48,191 nucleotides of DNA from Acidaminobacter sp. (GCA_009881125.1 WXFH01000031.1:1-48191); one strand, 5' to 3'; shown: positions 16,972 through 26,072, counted from the stretch's first letter. Notes: generated by a model from the sequence alone, not told the origin. A program made the numbers and translations.

Positions 16972-17050
16972 GGCTGACCTTCTTTCTTAATTTACATTTT
17001 AAGGTAGTTTGGGGTTGATAGGCGTCAGCCGCAGATACCAGCTTCCACAT

Positions 17051-17833
17051 TTACGCCAGCCACAGCACCAGAGCGCCCAGGGCAATCCTGTACCAGGCAA
17101 AAGGTTTGAAATCATGCTTTTTAATGTAACCCATAAATCCGGCAATGACGACATACGCCACAATAAAGGACACCACAGTCCCCACCGCAAGCAAAATCCA
17201 CTGCGGCTGAGTTAAGGCCGACTCAAATTTTGCCATTTTGTAAATGCCGGCACCAACCAGCGTCGGAATGGCCAGATAGAACGAAAACTCCGCCGCCAGA
17301 GACCTTGAAAATCCTATGACAATAGCGCCTATAATCGTAGACGCAGAGCGGGACATCCCCGGCACCAAAGCCATGCACTGGGCAAGGCCAACAAAAAGCG
17401 CCGCACGGTAGGTGATCTGCTGCTCGTCTCTGACGAGCACTCTGAAATGCCTGTTCTCAATGAACAGAAGCATAACCGCACCGACGACCAGCGCAATGGC
17501 GACCACAGTGGGATTGAAGAGCACTTCGTCAATAGCGTCCTCAAAAGGGACCGCAATGGCAATCGCCGGCAGCACGGCAAGGGCTACCTTGGACCATCGG
17601 GACACATAAGTCTTCATCTCACCGCGTTTCGGGAAGACTTTGTCCCGGAAATACAAAATGACGGCGAGGATCGCACCAGTCTGAATCACCACCGCGAAAA
17701 GATTGGCAAAGTCACCCTCAAAGCTGAGGTAGTTGTTGGCAATGATCAGATGCCCGGTGGAGGACACCGGCAGAAATTCTGTCAGACCCTCGACAATGCC
17801 CAGTATTATAGCTTTTACGACGTCCATAAACAT
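17051..17833 (-). CDS. uppP: Undecaprenyl-diphosphatase UppP/BacA
   Basis: A 260-residue polytopic membrane protein that dephosphorylates undecaprenyl diphosphate to recycle the peptidoglycan lipid carrier; it also confers bacitracin tolerance. Both catalytic motifs are visible: EGLTEFLPVSSTGHLI near residue 13 and PGMSRSAST in the middle. The ATG at 17833 is preferred (AAGGAG 8 nt upstream, N-terminus MFMDVVKAIILGIVEG); a start at 17854 lies within the binding-site region. Confidence 0.95.
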   Translation of the reverse strand: MFMDVVKAIILGIVEGLTEFLPVSSTGHLIIANNYLSFEGDFANLFAVVIQTGAILAVILYFRDKVFPKRGEMKTYVSRWSKVALAVLPAIAIAVPFEDAIDEVLFNPTVVAIALVVGAVMLLFIENRHFRVLVRDEQQITYRAALFVGLAQCMALVPGMSRSASTIIGAIVIGFSRSLAAEFSFYLAIPTLVGAGIYKMAKFESALTQPQWILLAVGTVVSFIVAYVVIAGFMGYIKKHDFKPFAWYRIALGALVLWLA

Positions 17834-17866
17834 AAAATTTTCTCCTTTTGACAAGTCATTGATGCC

Positions 17867-17999
17867 GCAGCATCACAGTATTTTGCAGCACCCAAGCAGG
17901 GCTGCGTTACTATCCTAATCGCAGCATCACAGTAAGATGCAGCACCCAAGCAGGGCTGGTGAGGGTTTGGTTTGAATCATCACAGTATTTTGCAGCCCC
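17867..17999. repeat. Direct repeats derived from the 3' end of the pduX-like gene
   Basis: Two 38-nt copies (17867-17904 and 17921-17958, 54-nt period, a few mismatches) contain TGCTGCAAAATACTGTGATG-like sequence. This is also the last codons and stop of the neighbouring kinase gene (17978-17999). So the gene's 3' end appears in three copies in a row. Confidence 0.7.
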
Positions 18000-18870
18000 C
18001 AACCACCGTCCGCGCCACGAACTGCTTCTGATACCACTCTAGAACACCCAGCTCGCGCAGTTTTTCAATCAAGACTGCTTCCTCCAGCGCTTCCGGCATG
18101 GCAATCCCCAGAATTGTTCCGCTGTGAGCACCCACGACCCCATAGGCGCCTTCCCTTTCAGCCATTTCCATTATTGCCTCGAGATGGGGCTTCATCAAGA
18201 CCGCCTGATGCTCCAGCACACTGGCGGCTGCAGCCTGAAACACACCTCTGACAGAACCCTCTCGAATGGCTTTCTCGAATAATCTAAAAGGCTTCTCCGT
18301 CTTCTGGTCAAGGGCAAGCTGCACCGCCTCATCAGACCGAAAGGTGTCTGTCACACAGATTGATAACGGCTCCAGGACCAGCAGTTTCACATTTTCCACC
18401 GTTTTATAGGTTTCGAGCACTCTCCCGGTCAAATGGTCAAAGAGCGTCCACGCCTCGAACATCAGTCCGTCACTCGGCTCGATCTCTGCGCATAGGGCCG
18501 CCAGAGTCTCCGCCGGCTGAGGCGCCTCAAATAGTTCAAACACCGCCGCCATGACGCCGCAAAGATCCGAGGTACTGGACGCATAACCTTTCCCGGGTGC
18601 CACAGGAGAGTTCAGCACAAGTTCCACCTGCGACGCCTCCCGTTCAGTCAACCCCAGGTGTTTGACTGCGCTCAAAAACCCCGCAGCCGCCTTGGGCTGC
18701 AGGTTTGTTTTTCCAGTGGTTCCGCTCCCCCCACCCTTCACCAGGCGAGCTTCCACTTCAGTATACAAATTGATAGGCAGCGATATTAAGGACTCCTTTG
18801 CAAGATACGGTCCTTGAATCAGCTCCCCGCAGGTCGTGGGCACCTTGAGTCGAACATGATCTTTTGACAT
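17980..18870 (-). CDS. pduX: GHMP kinase, PduX-like L-threonine kinase
   Basis: A 296-residue GHMP-superfamily kinase with the ATP-binding motif PVAPGKGYASSTSD near residue 90 and an N-terminal PTTCGELIQG motif typical of PduX. It should phosphorylate L-threonine to threonine phosphate, the substrate of the decarboxylase encoded just upstream (gap 19 nt), to make the aminopropanol arm of cobalamin. The function rests on this context and on the N-terminal motif. Its last codons are repeated twice downstream. Confidence 0.85.
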   Translation of the reverse strand: MSKDHVRLKVPTTCGELIQGPYLAKESLISLPINLYTEVEARLVKGGGSGTTGKTNLQPKAAAGFLSAVKHLGLTEREASQVELVLNSPVAPGKGYASSTSDLCGVMAAVFELFEAPQPAETLAALCAEIEPSDGLMFEAWTLFDHLTGRVLETYKTVENVKLLVLEPLSICVTDTFRSDEAVQLALDQKTEKPFRLFEKAIREGSVRGVFQAAAASVLEHQAVLMKPHLEAIMEMAEREGAYGVVGAHSGTILGIAMPEALEEAVLIEKLRELGVLEWYQKQFVARTVVGGCKIL

Positions 18871-18889
18871 CTTTCAGCTTCCCTAAAAA

Positions 18890-20008
18890 TTATTCATTTT
18901 GAATCAGCAGCGACGACAAGGCTTTGATCAACCGAGCCTGATCCTCATCCCCAAGAACCGCCAGCCGGAAATAACCCTGTCCAAGACCTCTGTAATTGGC
19001 GCAGTCCCGGATGAGGATCCCCGAAGCTTCAAGTCCCTGCTTTAATGTCCGTTGAAACGGCTCGGAGACACGAATCAACAGATAATTCACTTCACCGGGA
19101 AACAGGACGACCGGTTCAAAGGCGGACAGGCTGTGTGACAGCTTGGACTTCAAGCGGTCAAGCTCCGCCCTTGTTTTTTCTATGTACTCAGCATCGTCAA
19201 CAGCCGCCAAAACGTAGACTTGAGCCAGGGCATTCATGCCCCAGACCGGTTTGACCTCCTGCCAATAAGCCTCAAATGCGGGCGAGGACGTGATCAGATA
19301 GCCTGCACGAAGACCTGGTACAGCAAAAAACTTTGTCAGCGAGCGCGTGACAAAGAGATTCTCATACTCAGGAACTTCACAAGCCATGGACCAAGAACTT
19401 GAAGCCTCATCCGCTAAAAAATCCATGAAGGCTTCATCTGTGAGCAGCGCGCCGCCCCAAACTGACAGGCGCTTTAACGTCTCCTTCAGGACCGCCTTCT
19501 CTACGAGCTGACCTGTTGGATTGTTGGGGGAGCCCAGCACGACGAGATCCGGTTTTTGCTGATCCACAGCGTTTAAAAAAGCCGACCGCTCCAGTGTAAA
19601 ATTCGCTTCAGCCTTAAGGTCAAAATAGACGACCTCTGTGGCCTGGGCTCTCGCAGCCTTTTCATATTCAACAAAGGCAGGTGAGACAATCATGACTTTG
19701 GAAGGCTTCAGCGCCCTGAAGACGTCATGGATCGCTTCAATCCCGCCATTGGAAGGATACAGGTTCGCTTCATTCAAAGCCCCGCCGTGATAGGCTGCGA
19801 GCCTCTTCCTGAGCTGAGCGTACTGCGGGTCAGGGTATCGCGTCAAAGGGCCTCTCTCAGCGTTCAAAGCTGCCATAACTGCACTCAGGCCTTTTGGAGA
19901 CGGCCCAAGAGGGTTGATGTTGGCGCTGAAATCCGCCAAAGAGTCCAAGGGAACACCCGTGCTTTGTTCCAAACTATATGGATTTCCGCCGTGTTCATAG
20001 CGCTGCAT
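18890..20008 (-). CDS. cobD: Threonine-phosphate decarboxylase (CobD type)
   Basis: A 372-residue PLP-dependent class I/II aminotransferase-fold enzyme. The PLP-binding lysine is in TRSLTKFFAVPGLRAGYL (about residue 225), and the start HGGNPYSLEQSTG.. DFSANINPLGPSP is the hallmark of CobD decarboxylases rather than histidinol-phosphate aminotransferases. It converts threonine phosphate to 1-amino-2-propanol phosphate, which CbiB attaches to the corrin ring. The gene sits between cbiB and the kinase gene, consistent with the pathway order. Confidence 0.9.
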   Translation of the reverse strand: MQRYEHGGNPYSLEQSTGVPLDSLADFSANINPLGPSPKGLSAVMAALNAERGPLTRYPDPQYAQLRKRLAAYHGGALNEANLYPSNGGIEAIHDVFRALKPSKVMIVSPAFVEYEKAARAQATEVVYFDLKAEANFTLERSAFLNAVDQQKPDLVVLGSPNNPTGQLVEKAVLKETLKRLSVWGGALLTDEAFMDFLADEASSSWSMACEVPEYENLFVTRSLTKFFAVPGLRAGYLITSSPAFEAYWQEVKPVWGMNALAQVYVLAAVDDAEYIEKTRAELDRLKSKLSHSLSAFEPVVLFPGEVNYLLIRVSEPFQRTLKQGLEASGILIRDCANYRGLGQGYFRLAVLGDEDQARLIKALSSLLIQNE

Positions 20009-20046
20009 AGTGATCCCCCTTTTTCATGATGTTACACGATGTGACC

Positions 20047-21138
20047 TTAAAGGACAAGTCGTATTACGCCCTGCCAAAAAAGAAATGCAAGTATAGACGC
20101 ACCGTAAACCAGCCGAACCGTGGTTTTCAGATGAGCCCGCACAGGACGTTCCACCGGATCCCCCATGGTCTTTTTTTCATAAGTGACGCCAAAATAGGTG
20201 GCTCTGCCGCCAAGCTGAATGCCAAGAGCCCCTGCCACCGAAGCTTCCGGGTAAGGGCTGTTGGGGCTCTCGTGATTGCGTCGATCCCGGATCATGATTC
20301 GGGCGGCGCGCTTCCAGTCCAGTCGGAGGACCCAGGCTGCCAGAATCACAAAAAGGCCGCTGAGTCGTGCCGGCAGCCAGGTGGCGAGGTCGTCGAACTT
20401 TGCGGCGGCCCAGCCAAAATGCAGATATTTGTCATTCTTATAGCCCACCATGGAATCCAGGGTATTGACGGCTTTATACGCCATGCCCAGCGGGACGCCG
20501 CCTATGGCGGTGAAGAAGAGGGGGGCGAGGATGCCATCGGCAAAATTCTCTGAAACCGTTTCGACGCCGCCCTTAATAATGGCGACGCGATCCAGTTTTG
20601 AGGTATCCCGGCTGACCAGCATGGAGAGCTGCTTTCGAGCGGGGTCCAGAGCATTGTCAATATCCTGATCAGAAAGAGACTTCGACCCAGGATTTTGCTG
20701 CGACGCCGCGTCCACCTTAGCCTCCGGCTCCGCTCCAGTCTTGCCCTCCTGTCCGGCCCCAGCCATACCCTCCTGCTCGGCCCCAGCCAAGCCCTCCGGC
20801 TCTGCTCCAAGGGCGTGATAAAGCTTCATGCCTTCGTCGCAGAGGCTGCGGGTGGCCATCATCTGGAAAAAAACCAGTGCCTGCACTATTAATCCGGCTA
20901 TGGGATGCAGCCTGGCTGCCAAAGTGACTAATACCAAATAGAACAAGTACACCGGAACGACGGTCAATAAAACGAGGACGACACCCCGCAGCTTTAAACT
21001 GCCGGGTGAATCGCCCTCTCTCAGAAGCTTGTGTTCCCAAAACCTGACCAGCCGTCCTATATAGCGAATGGGGTGGGGCACACTCACAGGGTCCCCCACC
21101 GCCAGATCCAGTCCGTAGCCGATCCAGTATGCCAGCAT
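20047..21138 (-). CDS. cbiB: Adenosylcobinamide-phosphate synthase CbiB with a repetitive insert
   Basis: A 363-residue membrane protein that joins aminopropanol (phosphate) to adenosylcobyric acid. The N-terminus (DLAVGDPVSVPHPIRYIG) and the segment PLFFTAIGGVPLGMAYKAVNTLDSM are typical of CbiB/CobD. Between residues 112 and about 158 there is a hydrophilic insert with four imperfect 8-residue repeats (E-P-E-G-L-A-G-A type). Standard CbiB proteins are near 310-320 residues, so the insert explains the extra length. The gene starts 4 nt after the cobQ stop. It is broad in function but the insert is unusual. Confidence 0.92.
   Translation of the reverse strand: MLAYWIGYGLDLAVGDPVSVPHPIRYIGRLVRFWEHKLLREGDSPGSLKLRGVVLVLLTVVPVYLFYLVLVTLAARLHPIAGLIVQALVFFQMMATRSLCDEGMKLYHALGAEPEGLAGAEQEGMAGAGQEGKTGAEPEAKVDAASQQNPGSKSLSDQDIDNALDPARKQLSMLVSRDTSKLDRVAIIKGGVETVSENFADGILAPLFFTAIGGVPLGMAYKAVNTLDSMVGYKNDKYLHFGWAAAKFDDLATWLPARLSGLFVILAAWVLRLDWKRAARIMIRDRRNHESPNSPYPEASVAGALGIQLGGRATYFGVTYEKKTMGDPVERPVRAHLKTTVRLVYGASILAFLFWQGVIRLVL
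20710..20805 (-). repeat. 24-bp imperfect tandem repeats inside cbiB
   Basis: Four in-frame copies of a 24-nt unit encode EPEGLAGA, EQEGMAGA, GQEGKTGA and EPEAKVDA. Being a multiple of three, the copy number can change without breaking the gene. Confidence 0.85.
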
Positions 21139-21142
21139 GTCG

Positions 21143-22669
21143 CTAACCCAGGATCTCGTAGATCTTATCCATATTCAGGCAGGACTTCAGGAGCTCTGCC
21201 AGTTTATTGTACTCTTTATCCTTGAAGTCCTCATAGGTTTCAAGAGGTGCCTGCAATTTGTCCAGGCCCTTTTCCTTGCGGATGATGTTGACAAGATTAC
21301 GGGTGAAGAGCAGATTGTCAAAAATGCCGTGGACATAGGTGCCTATGATTTTGCCGGTTTCATCCACAGAGCCGTCTGCGACTTCCGTGTCGAGGCCAAA
21401 GCGGTTGTAGATGTCAATGATGTGCGGCGCGCCCATTCTGCGGTAGGAGTGGCCCATGTGGATTTCATAGCCTTTGAGCTCCATGCCGTTGAGCTCCTCA
21501 AAAGCACCGCGCATGCCGCTGATGCGGCCGAAGACCTGCGTTGTGGTCTTGATGGTTTCGAAGACGGTGTCGACATCGAGAAGTCCAAGGCCAGGCATTT
21601 CATCGATGGTGCTCTCCGCGTGATGCGGGTCCTGAATGGTTTTGCCCAGGATCTGGAAGCCGCCGCAGAGGCCTATGATCATGCGGCCCTTTCTGTGGAG
21701 CTCGTAAATTTGGTCGGCAAGGCCGGAATCTCTGAGGAATTGAAGGTCAGACATGGTGGTCTTGGTGCCCGGAATGATCAGGATGTCCGGATCACCAATG
21801 CGCTCGCCCCGCATGACATAGCGGAGGTTGACGTCCTCCTGCATGCCAAACACGTCAAAGTCCGTAAAGTTGGAGACATGCGGCAGATAAAGGACCTCGA
21901 CGTTGACTTTGCCGTGGCTCTCCGCCTTGACGCGGAAACGCTCGGACAGGCTGTCCTCGTCTTCAATCTTGAGTTCGGTGTAAGGCACGACGCCAAGGAC
22001 TGGAATCCCGGTGAGTTCCTCGATCTGTCTCAGCCCCGGTTCGAGGAGCTTCACGTCGCCGCGGAACTTATTGATGATCATGCCTTTGACACGCTTTCGC
22101 TCCTCTTCTGAAAGAAGCATGATGGTACCGTAAAGGGATGCAAAAACGCCGCCCTTGTCAATGTCCCCAACAAGCAGCACAGGCGCATCCGCAATTTCAG
22201 CCATGCCCATGTTGACAAGATCGTTATCTCTGAGGTTGATTTCTGCCGGACTGCCTGCGCCTTCAATGACAATGATGTCATTTTCAGCGGCAAGACCTTC
22301 GTAAGCGCTGCGCACCAGGGATACCAGCTCTGGTTTTTTTGAGTGATAGTCCACTGCGCCAAGGCTGTCCACCGCCTCGCCTAGGAGAATGACCTGGGCT
22401 TCCTGGTCTGTGGACGGCTTGAGCAAAATTGGGTTCATGCGCACATCCGGCTTCTTGCCGGCTGCCTCTGCCTGAACGACCTGGGCTCTGCCCATTTCGC
22501 CGCCGTCCTCTGTGATGTACGAGTTGAGTGCCATGTTCTGTGATTTAAATGGCGCCACATTGTGTCCGTCATTTCGAAACACTCTGCAGAGTCCTGTGGT
22601 CAAAATGCTCTTGCCCACGGAGGAACCCGTGCCTTGAATCATAATGGGTTTAGCTTTTGGTGCCATCAT
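21143..22669 (-). CDS. cobQ: Cobyric acid synthase CobQ/CbiP
   Basis: A 508-residue glutamine-dependent amidase that amidates four side chains of adenosylcobyrinic acid a,c-diamide. The N-terminal half is a dethiobiotin-synthetase-like ATPase (IQGTGSSVGKSILTTGLCR). The C-terminal half is a class I glutamine amidotransferase with the nucleophile in GLCGGFQILG and the catalytic histidine in EIHMGHSYRR-like and YVHGIFDN segments. GGAGG lies 6 nt before the ATG. It heads the cobQ-cbiB-cobD-pduX run, with only 4 nt to cbiB. Confidence 0.95.
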   Translation of the reverse strand: MMAPKAKPIMIQGTGSSVGKSILTTGLCRVFRNDGHNVAPFKSQNMALNSYITEDGGEMGRAQVVQAEAAGKKPDVRMNPILLKPSTDQEAQVILLGEAVDSLGAVDYHSKKPELVSLVRSAYEGLAAENDIIVIEGAGSPAEINLRDNDLVNMGMAEIADAPVLLVGDIDKGGVFASLYGTIMLLSEEERKRVKGMIINKFRGDVKLLEPGLRQIEELTGIPVLGVVPYTELKIEDEDSLSERFRVKAESHGKVNVEVLYLPHVSNFTDFDVFGMQEDVNLRYVMRGERIGDPDILIIPGTKTTMSDLQFLRDSGLADQIYELHRKGRMIIGLCGGFQILGKTIQDPHHAESTIDEMPGLGLLDVDTVFETIKTTTQVFGRISGMRGAFEELNGMELKGYEIHMGHSYRRMGAPHIIDIYNRFGLDTEVADGSVDETGKIIGTYVHGIFDNLLFTRNLVNIIRKEKGLDKLQAPLETYEDFKDKEYNKLAELLKSCLNMDKIYEILG

Positions 22670-22868
22670 AACGCCTCCTCTTAGTTACATGGCATCTCGT
22701 CTGCCCTCGCAGGCCGGCGGATGTCAGTGTTGTTGGTTTTTGGGTCTAGCCGCTTTATGTATGAACTCATTGAGAGCTTGTTCAACCACTTTGGGGGGAA
22801 TAATTTGCATTTGGCTTTTTCCGGGTATCACGCTGCTTTGCTTAACCCAAGATTATAGCCGATGGTCT
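22670..22868. other. Spacer between cobC and cobQ, no gene recognised
   Basis: This 199-nt spacer holds only a 28-codon open frame (22810-22724 minus) without a ribosome binding site. I looked for a cobalamin riboswitch (B12 box) on the minus strand and do not see one. Confidence 0.5.
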
Positions 22869-23486
22869 TCAAAACGACCTTTCCGGCGCGGGGAACGGGC
22901 TCTTGAGATGAACCAGCACCGCGAAGCCGTCAATAAAATCTACAATGACATGACCGCAGTTGTCAATCTTGTATCGCCAATAGCCTTCCATGGAGCCGTG
23001 GAGCCACTCCGTCAGAAGACTCCGGATCACGCCGGCGTGGGATACGATCAGGATTCGGTCCTCTTCTTTGAAATCTTTACTCAGGGAATTGTAGGCCGCC
23101 ATGACCCTCTCATGAAACGTAACCATGGACTCCCCTTCGAGACACGGGATGTTCAGGTTATCCGCTTCCCATTTTAGGGCATAATCGCCGCCCGTCGTCA
23201 TGATCTCCTCGTAGGTCATGCCTTCCCAGGCACCAAAGTTCATCTCTCTAAGATCCGGATGAAGTTCATAGGCGTCGGGATCGATCCCGGTCGCGATCAC
23301 CGCGGTTTCTACCGCGCGTTTGAGGGGGCTGACGAGAACGCGCGTGAAGGTGTGACTTTTGAGATCCTCGGCAATATGCCGGGCCTGGTCTTTGCCTTTA
23401 TTGGAAAGCGACGGATCTGAGAACCCGCAGAAGGTGCCTTTGGCATTCATCTCCGTTTCTCCGTGTCTGAGCAGGTGAATCTGCAT
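22869..23486 (-). CDS. cobC: Alpha-ribazole phosphatase CobC (histidine phosphatase family)
   Basis: A 205-residue phosphoglycerate-mutase-like phosphatase. The catalytic LLRHGETEMNAKG motif is at the very N-terminus and the second histidine is in VSHAGVIRSLL. In this neighbourhood it most likely removes the phosphate from alpha-ribazole phosphate or cobalamin phosphate in nucleotide-loop assembly. The family is broad, so the specific function comes from the flanking cobS, cobU and cobQ. Confidence 0.88.
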   Translation of the reverse strand: MQIHLLRHGETEMNAKGTFCGFSDPSLSNKGKDQARHIAEDLKSHTFTRVLVSPLKRAVETAVIATGIDPDAYELHPDLREMNFGAWEGMTYEEIMTTGGDYALKWEADNLNIPCLEGESMVTFHERVMAAYNSLSKDFKEEDRILIVSHAGVIRSLLTEWLHGSMEGYWRYKIDNCGHVIVDFIDGFAVLVHLKSPFPAPERSF

Positions 23487-23570
23487 TTTAGGGACTCCTT
23501 TATTGCGGAATTGGCGTTACGGCCAGGTTTATTTTTTGTTTAATACAAGTGTAGTCTTACAGAATTGCAT

Positions 23571-24335
23571 TTAAAGGATTTGGATCATTGCCAGCCAGCC
23601 TGCCAGGTAAAACAATTCGGAGAGCTCATGCCAGGCGCCCAGCGTATCTCCGGTCAAGCCGTCAATGCGTTTTCGGACGTGTCGGGTGTAGGCCAGGGTG
23701 AGGAGCAGGATGCCGGCCCAAACCGCAAGAGAAGCCGGTACCAGCAGCCCGTGCAGGATGGCGGCGAGGGTGAGGACGGGGAACAATCGGCTGCCACTCA
23801 CTTTTCCTATGAACAGATGGCCCATGCCCTCTTTTCTGGCATAGGGGCCCAGGTAACAGCTCAGGGCCAGGGCGGATTTCGCGGCCACCGGCATCAGGAG
23901 AAGGATGAGCCAGGTTGCAGTTTTCGGGGTATGGACTGCAGTGAGCTGGAACAGCTCGTTGAGGAGCGCGATTTTCAGGAGCAGCCAGGACATCATGGCC
24001 AGGGCGCCGTTCGCGCCTATGCGGGAGTCCTTCATGATCTCGAGGACGCGTTCCTTGTCCCGGTTGGAATAAAGGCCGTCGAAGGTGTCCGAGAGGCCGT
24101 CCAGGTGCAGGCCGCCCGTCAGAAGGACCTCGGCCAGGACCAGGATGACCGCCAGGAGGAGAGTGCCCACCCAGGGTGACAGGATTATGTAGAGGAGGGT
24201 AAGCAGACCGCCTATGACGAGGCCTACGGTGGTGAACCAGATAAACCCCCTGTTAAAGTCCTCCGCGTCCGCCTGAATCTCAAAGGGCAGCGGCAGGCGC
24301 GTAAAAAATTGCAGCATCAATATCAACGATTTCAC
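23571..24335 (-). CDS. cobS: Adenosylcobinamide-GDP ribazoletransferase CobS
   Basis: A 254-residue polytopic membrane protein that joins adenosylcobinamide-GDP with alpha-ribazole (phosphate). The N-terminal FFTRLPLP motif and the LTGGLHLDGLSDTFDGL segment, whose acidic residues bind magnesium, are diagnostic. It lies between cobU and cobC. Confidence 0.95.
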   Translation of the reverse strand: MKSLILMLQFFTRLPLPFEIQADAEDFNRGFIWFTTVGLVIGGLLTLLYIILSPWVGTLLLAVILVLAEVLLTGGLHLDGLSDTFDGLYSNRDKERVLEIMKDSRIGANGALAMMSWLLLKIALLNELFQLTAVHTPKTATWLILLLMPVAAKSALALSCYLGPYARKEGMGHLFIGKVSGSRLFPVLTLAAILHGLLVPASLAVWAGILLLTLAYTRHVRKRIDGLTGDTLGAWHELSELFYLAGWLAMIQIL

Positions 24336-24366
24336 GTGACGACCTCACTTTTCGAAAGTGGCAGAC

Positions 24367-24924
24367 TTATTTTATTTTGACCGGAATCCCGCTGACCAGG
24401 AGCCAGACCTCGTCTGACATGGAAGCTATGGTCTGGTTGACGCGGCCTGCAATGTCCCTGAAGGCTCTCGCCATGGGATTCTCGGGCACGATGCCCATGC
24501 CAATCTCGTTGGTGATCAAAACGCCGCTCATTTTTGAGGCTTTAAGCGCTTCCACAATGGCTTTGGCGTGGGCAATGGCCGCATCCTGAATCTCGTTGAC
24601 TTTGGCCGGGTCAGGGTTCTCCCAGTCCACGTCCGGTGCCTCGAGCATCATGTTGCTGACCATCAGCGTCACACAGTCCAGGATGATCCCGTCGTGCTCG
24701 AAAGCGATGCTTGGGATGACCCGGTCTATTTCAAAGTATTTTTCGACGGTAGTCCACTCCTGAGGCCTGGAACCGCGATGGTGCTTGATGCGGCTCTTCA
24801 TTTCATCATCAAAAGGGATGGCTGTCGCGATATAGGCAATTCTGGAAGCCAGCTCCGCGATGTATTTTTCTCCAAAGGTGCTCTTGCCACTGCGGGCGCC
24901 ACCCGTGACGAGTACGATTTTCAA
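24367..24924 (-). CDS. cobU: Adenosylcobinamide kinase / guanylyltransferase CobU
   Basis: A 185-residue bifunctional enzyme that phosphorylates adenosylcobinamide and attaches GMP. The P-loop GGARSGKS begins near residue 8, and the guanylylated histidine region is KHHRGSRP near residue 47. It works directly before CobS, whose gene follows after about 30 nt. It lies about 70 nt downstream of nth, in the same direction, with no terminator between that I recognise. Confidence 0.95.
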   Translation of the reverse strand: MKIVLVTGGARSGKSTFGEKYIAELASRIAYIATAIPFDDEMKSRIKHHRGSRPQEWTTVEKYFEIDRVIPSIAFEHDGIILDCVTLMVSNMMLEAPDVDWENPDPAKVNEIQDAAIAHAKAIVEALKASKMSGVLITNEIGMGIVPENPMARAFRDIAGRVNQTIASMSDEVWLLVSGIPVKIK

Positions 24925-24993
24925 ACGATTTCAGCTCCTTCTGTGGCTTGCTGCATTGGTTGAATAGTTATGGAAAATGAGAAATTATTCATT

Positions 24994-25668
24994 TCATAGA
25001 GCTATGGCTTCACTCAGCAGCTGCTTGCCGTGGGGACAGAGCCCGTTCAGACCGCAGGTCTCACAGGCTGGCTTTCGCGCTTTGCAGACCCGGCGGCCGT
25101 GGAGAATCAGACAGTGATGAAGCTTTGTCCAGTGCTCCCTGGGCATGACCTTCATCAGCTCCTGCTCGGTTTTGTCGACGTTTTGGCCTGAGGCCAGCCC
25201 CAGTCGCGCTGATACGCGGAATACGTGGGTGTCCACGGCTATGGCCGGCACGCCAAAGGCGTTGCTGACCACCACGTTGGCCGTCTTTCTTCCAACGCCA
25301 GGCAGTTCCATCAGCTGCTCCATGGTCTCGGGCACTTTGCCGTCGTAGTTCCGGGTGAGCGTTTGGGACATGGTGAGGATATTTTTGGCCTTGGTATGAA
25401 AGAGTCCGCATGGGCGGATGATGTCTTCGAGGGTCTCTAGACTCAGGGATGTCATAGCTTCCGGTGTGCCGGCGCGCTTGAATAGGATATTTGTTACCTC
25501 GTTGACGCGTACGTCCGTACACTGGGCGCTCAGGATGACTGCGACCAGGAGCTCGTAATCTGAATTAAAGGTCAGTTCGGGTGCCGCATCCGGATAAAGT
25601 GCCAGCAGCAGCTCGATCATCTGCGCCTTCTCTTTTTTTGTGGGTTTGGGGACTTTCTTTTTTGCCAT
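24994..25668 (-). CDS. nth: Endonuclease III
   Basis: A 224-residue DNA glycosylase/AP lyase for oxidised pyrimidines. The helix-hairpin-helix ELPGVGRKTANVV provides the catalytic lysine, the catalytic aspartate is in AVDTHVFR, and the C-terminal C-x6-C-x2-C-x5-C iron-sulfur motif is exact. GAGGTG lies 9 nt before the ATG. It heads the cobU-cobS-cobC run, but this is probably chance neighbourhood. Confidence 0.95.
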   Translation of the reverse strand: MAKKKVPKPTKKEKAQMIELLLALYPDAAPELTFNSDYELLVAVILSAQCTDVRVNEVTNILFKRAGTPEAMTSLSLETLEDIIRPCGLFHTKAKNILTMSQTLTRNYDGKVPETMEQLMELPGVGRKTANVVVSNAFGVPAIAVDTHVFRVSARLGLASGQNVDKTEQELMKVMPREHWTKLHHCLILHGRRVCKARKPACETCGLNGLCPHGKQLLSEAIAL

Positions 25669-25802
25669 GGTTATGCACCTCGATGCTTTATTATAACCAT
25701 TTTGTAACAGCGTTAAAAGGGTACGTCAATGTTTTTATGTCAATTCACAAAACAAAAGTAAACCTAATTTGAAATTTGGCTTAAATTTTTAAGCCACTTC
25801 AA

Positions 25803-25867
25803 CTTGGGGACGCGGACAACTTTCACTTTGGGGACGCGGACAAAAACGAAACTGGTGACGCGGACAG
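25803..25867. repeat. Three GGGGACGCGGACA direct repeats
   Basis: Copies near 25806, 25830 and 25854 (24-nt spacing, the third with one mismatch). Such spaced short repeats resemble the multiple transposase-binding sites at the ends of IS21-type elements. No transposase gene is nearby. The rest of 25669-26072 contains no gene I can support. Confidence 0.6.
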
Positions 25868-25918
25868 CTTTGAATCCAGTGCCAGAGCTTCACACAATTT
25901 ACTACAATTCAAGGTAGT

Positions 25919-25988
25919 CGGTCACGAAACCATCGGCCATCAAACCCTGTATCCGGTTCCGAAACAAACACCACACCTGGTTCCGAAA
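25919..25988. repeat. GGTTCCGAAA direct repeats
   Basis: Two exact copies (25955-25964 and 25979-25988, 24-nt spacing) and a weaker one near 25919. This is the same style as the neighbouring array but a different sequence, possibly the end of a second element. Confidence 0.45.
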
Positions 25989-26072
25989 TGATTAATGTAC
26001 CAGACCCTAAAACAATTCAGACACAATTTAAACTTCTTCAGCGCCGGCCTTAATGTTCAGCCTCAACCAAAC

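Noticed and set aside
21137..22111. 324-codon plus-strand open frame
   Set aside because: It is antisense to the clearly coding cobQ.
22724..22810. 28-codon minus-strand frame between cobC and cobQ
   Set aside because: It has no ribosome binding site, no recognisable motif and no known small gene at this place.
22670..25000. Cobalamin riboswitch for the cob genes
   Set aside because: I checked the spacers before cobQ, cobS, cobU and nth on the minus strand and see no B12 box or associated core.
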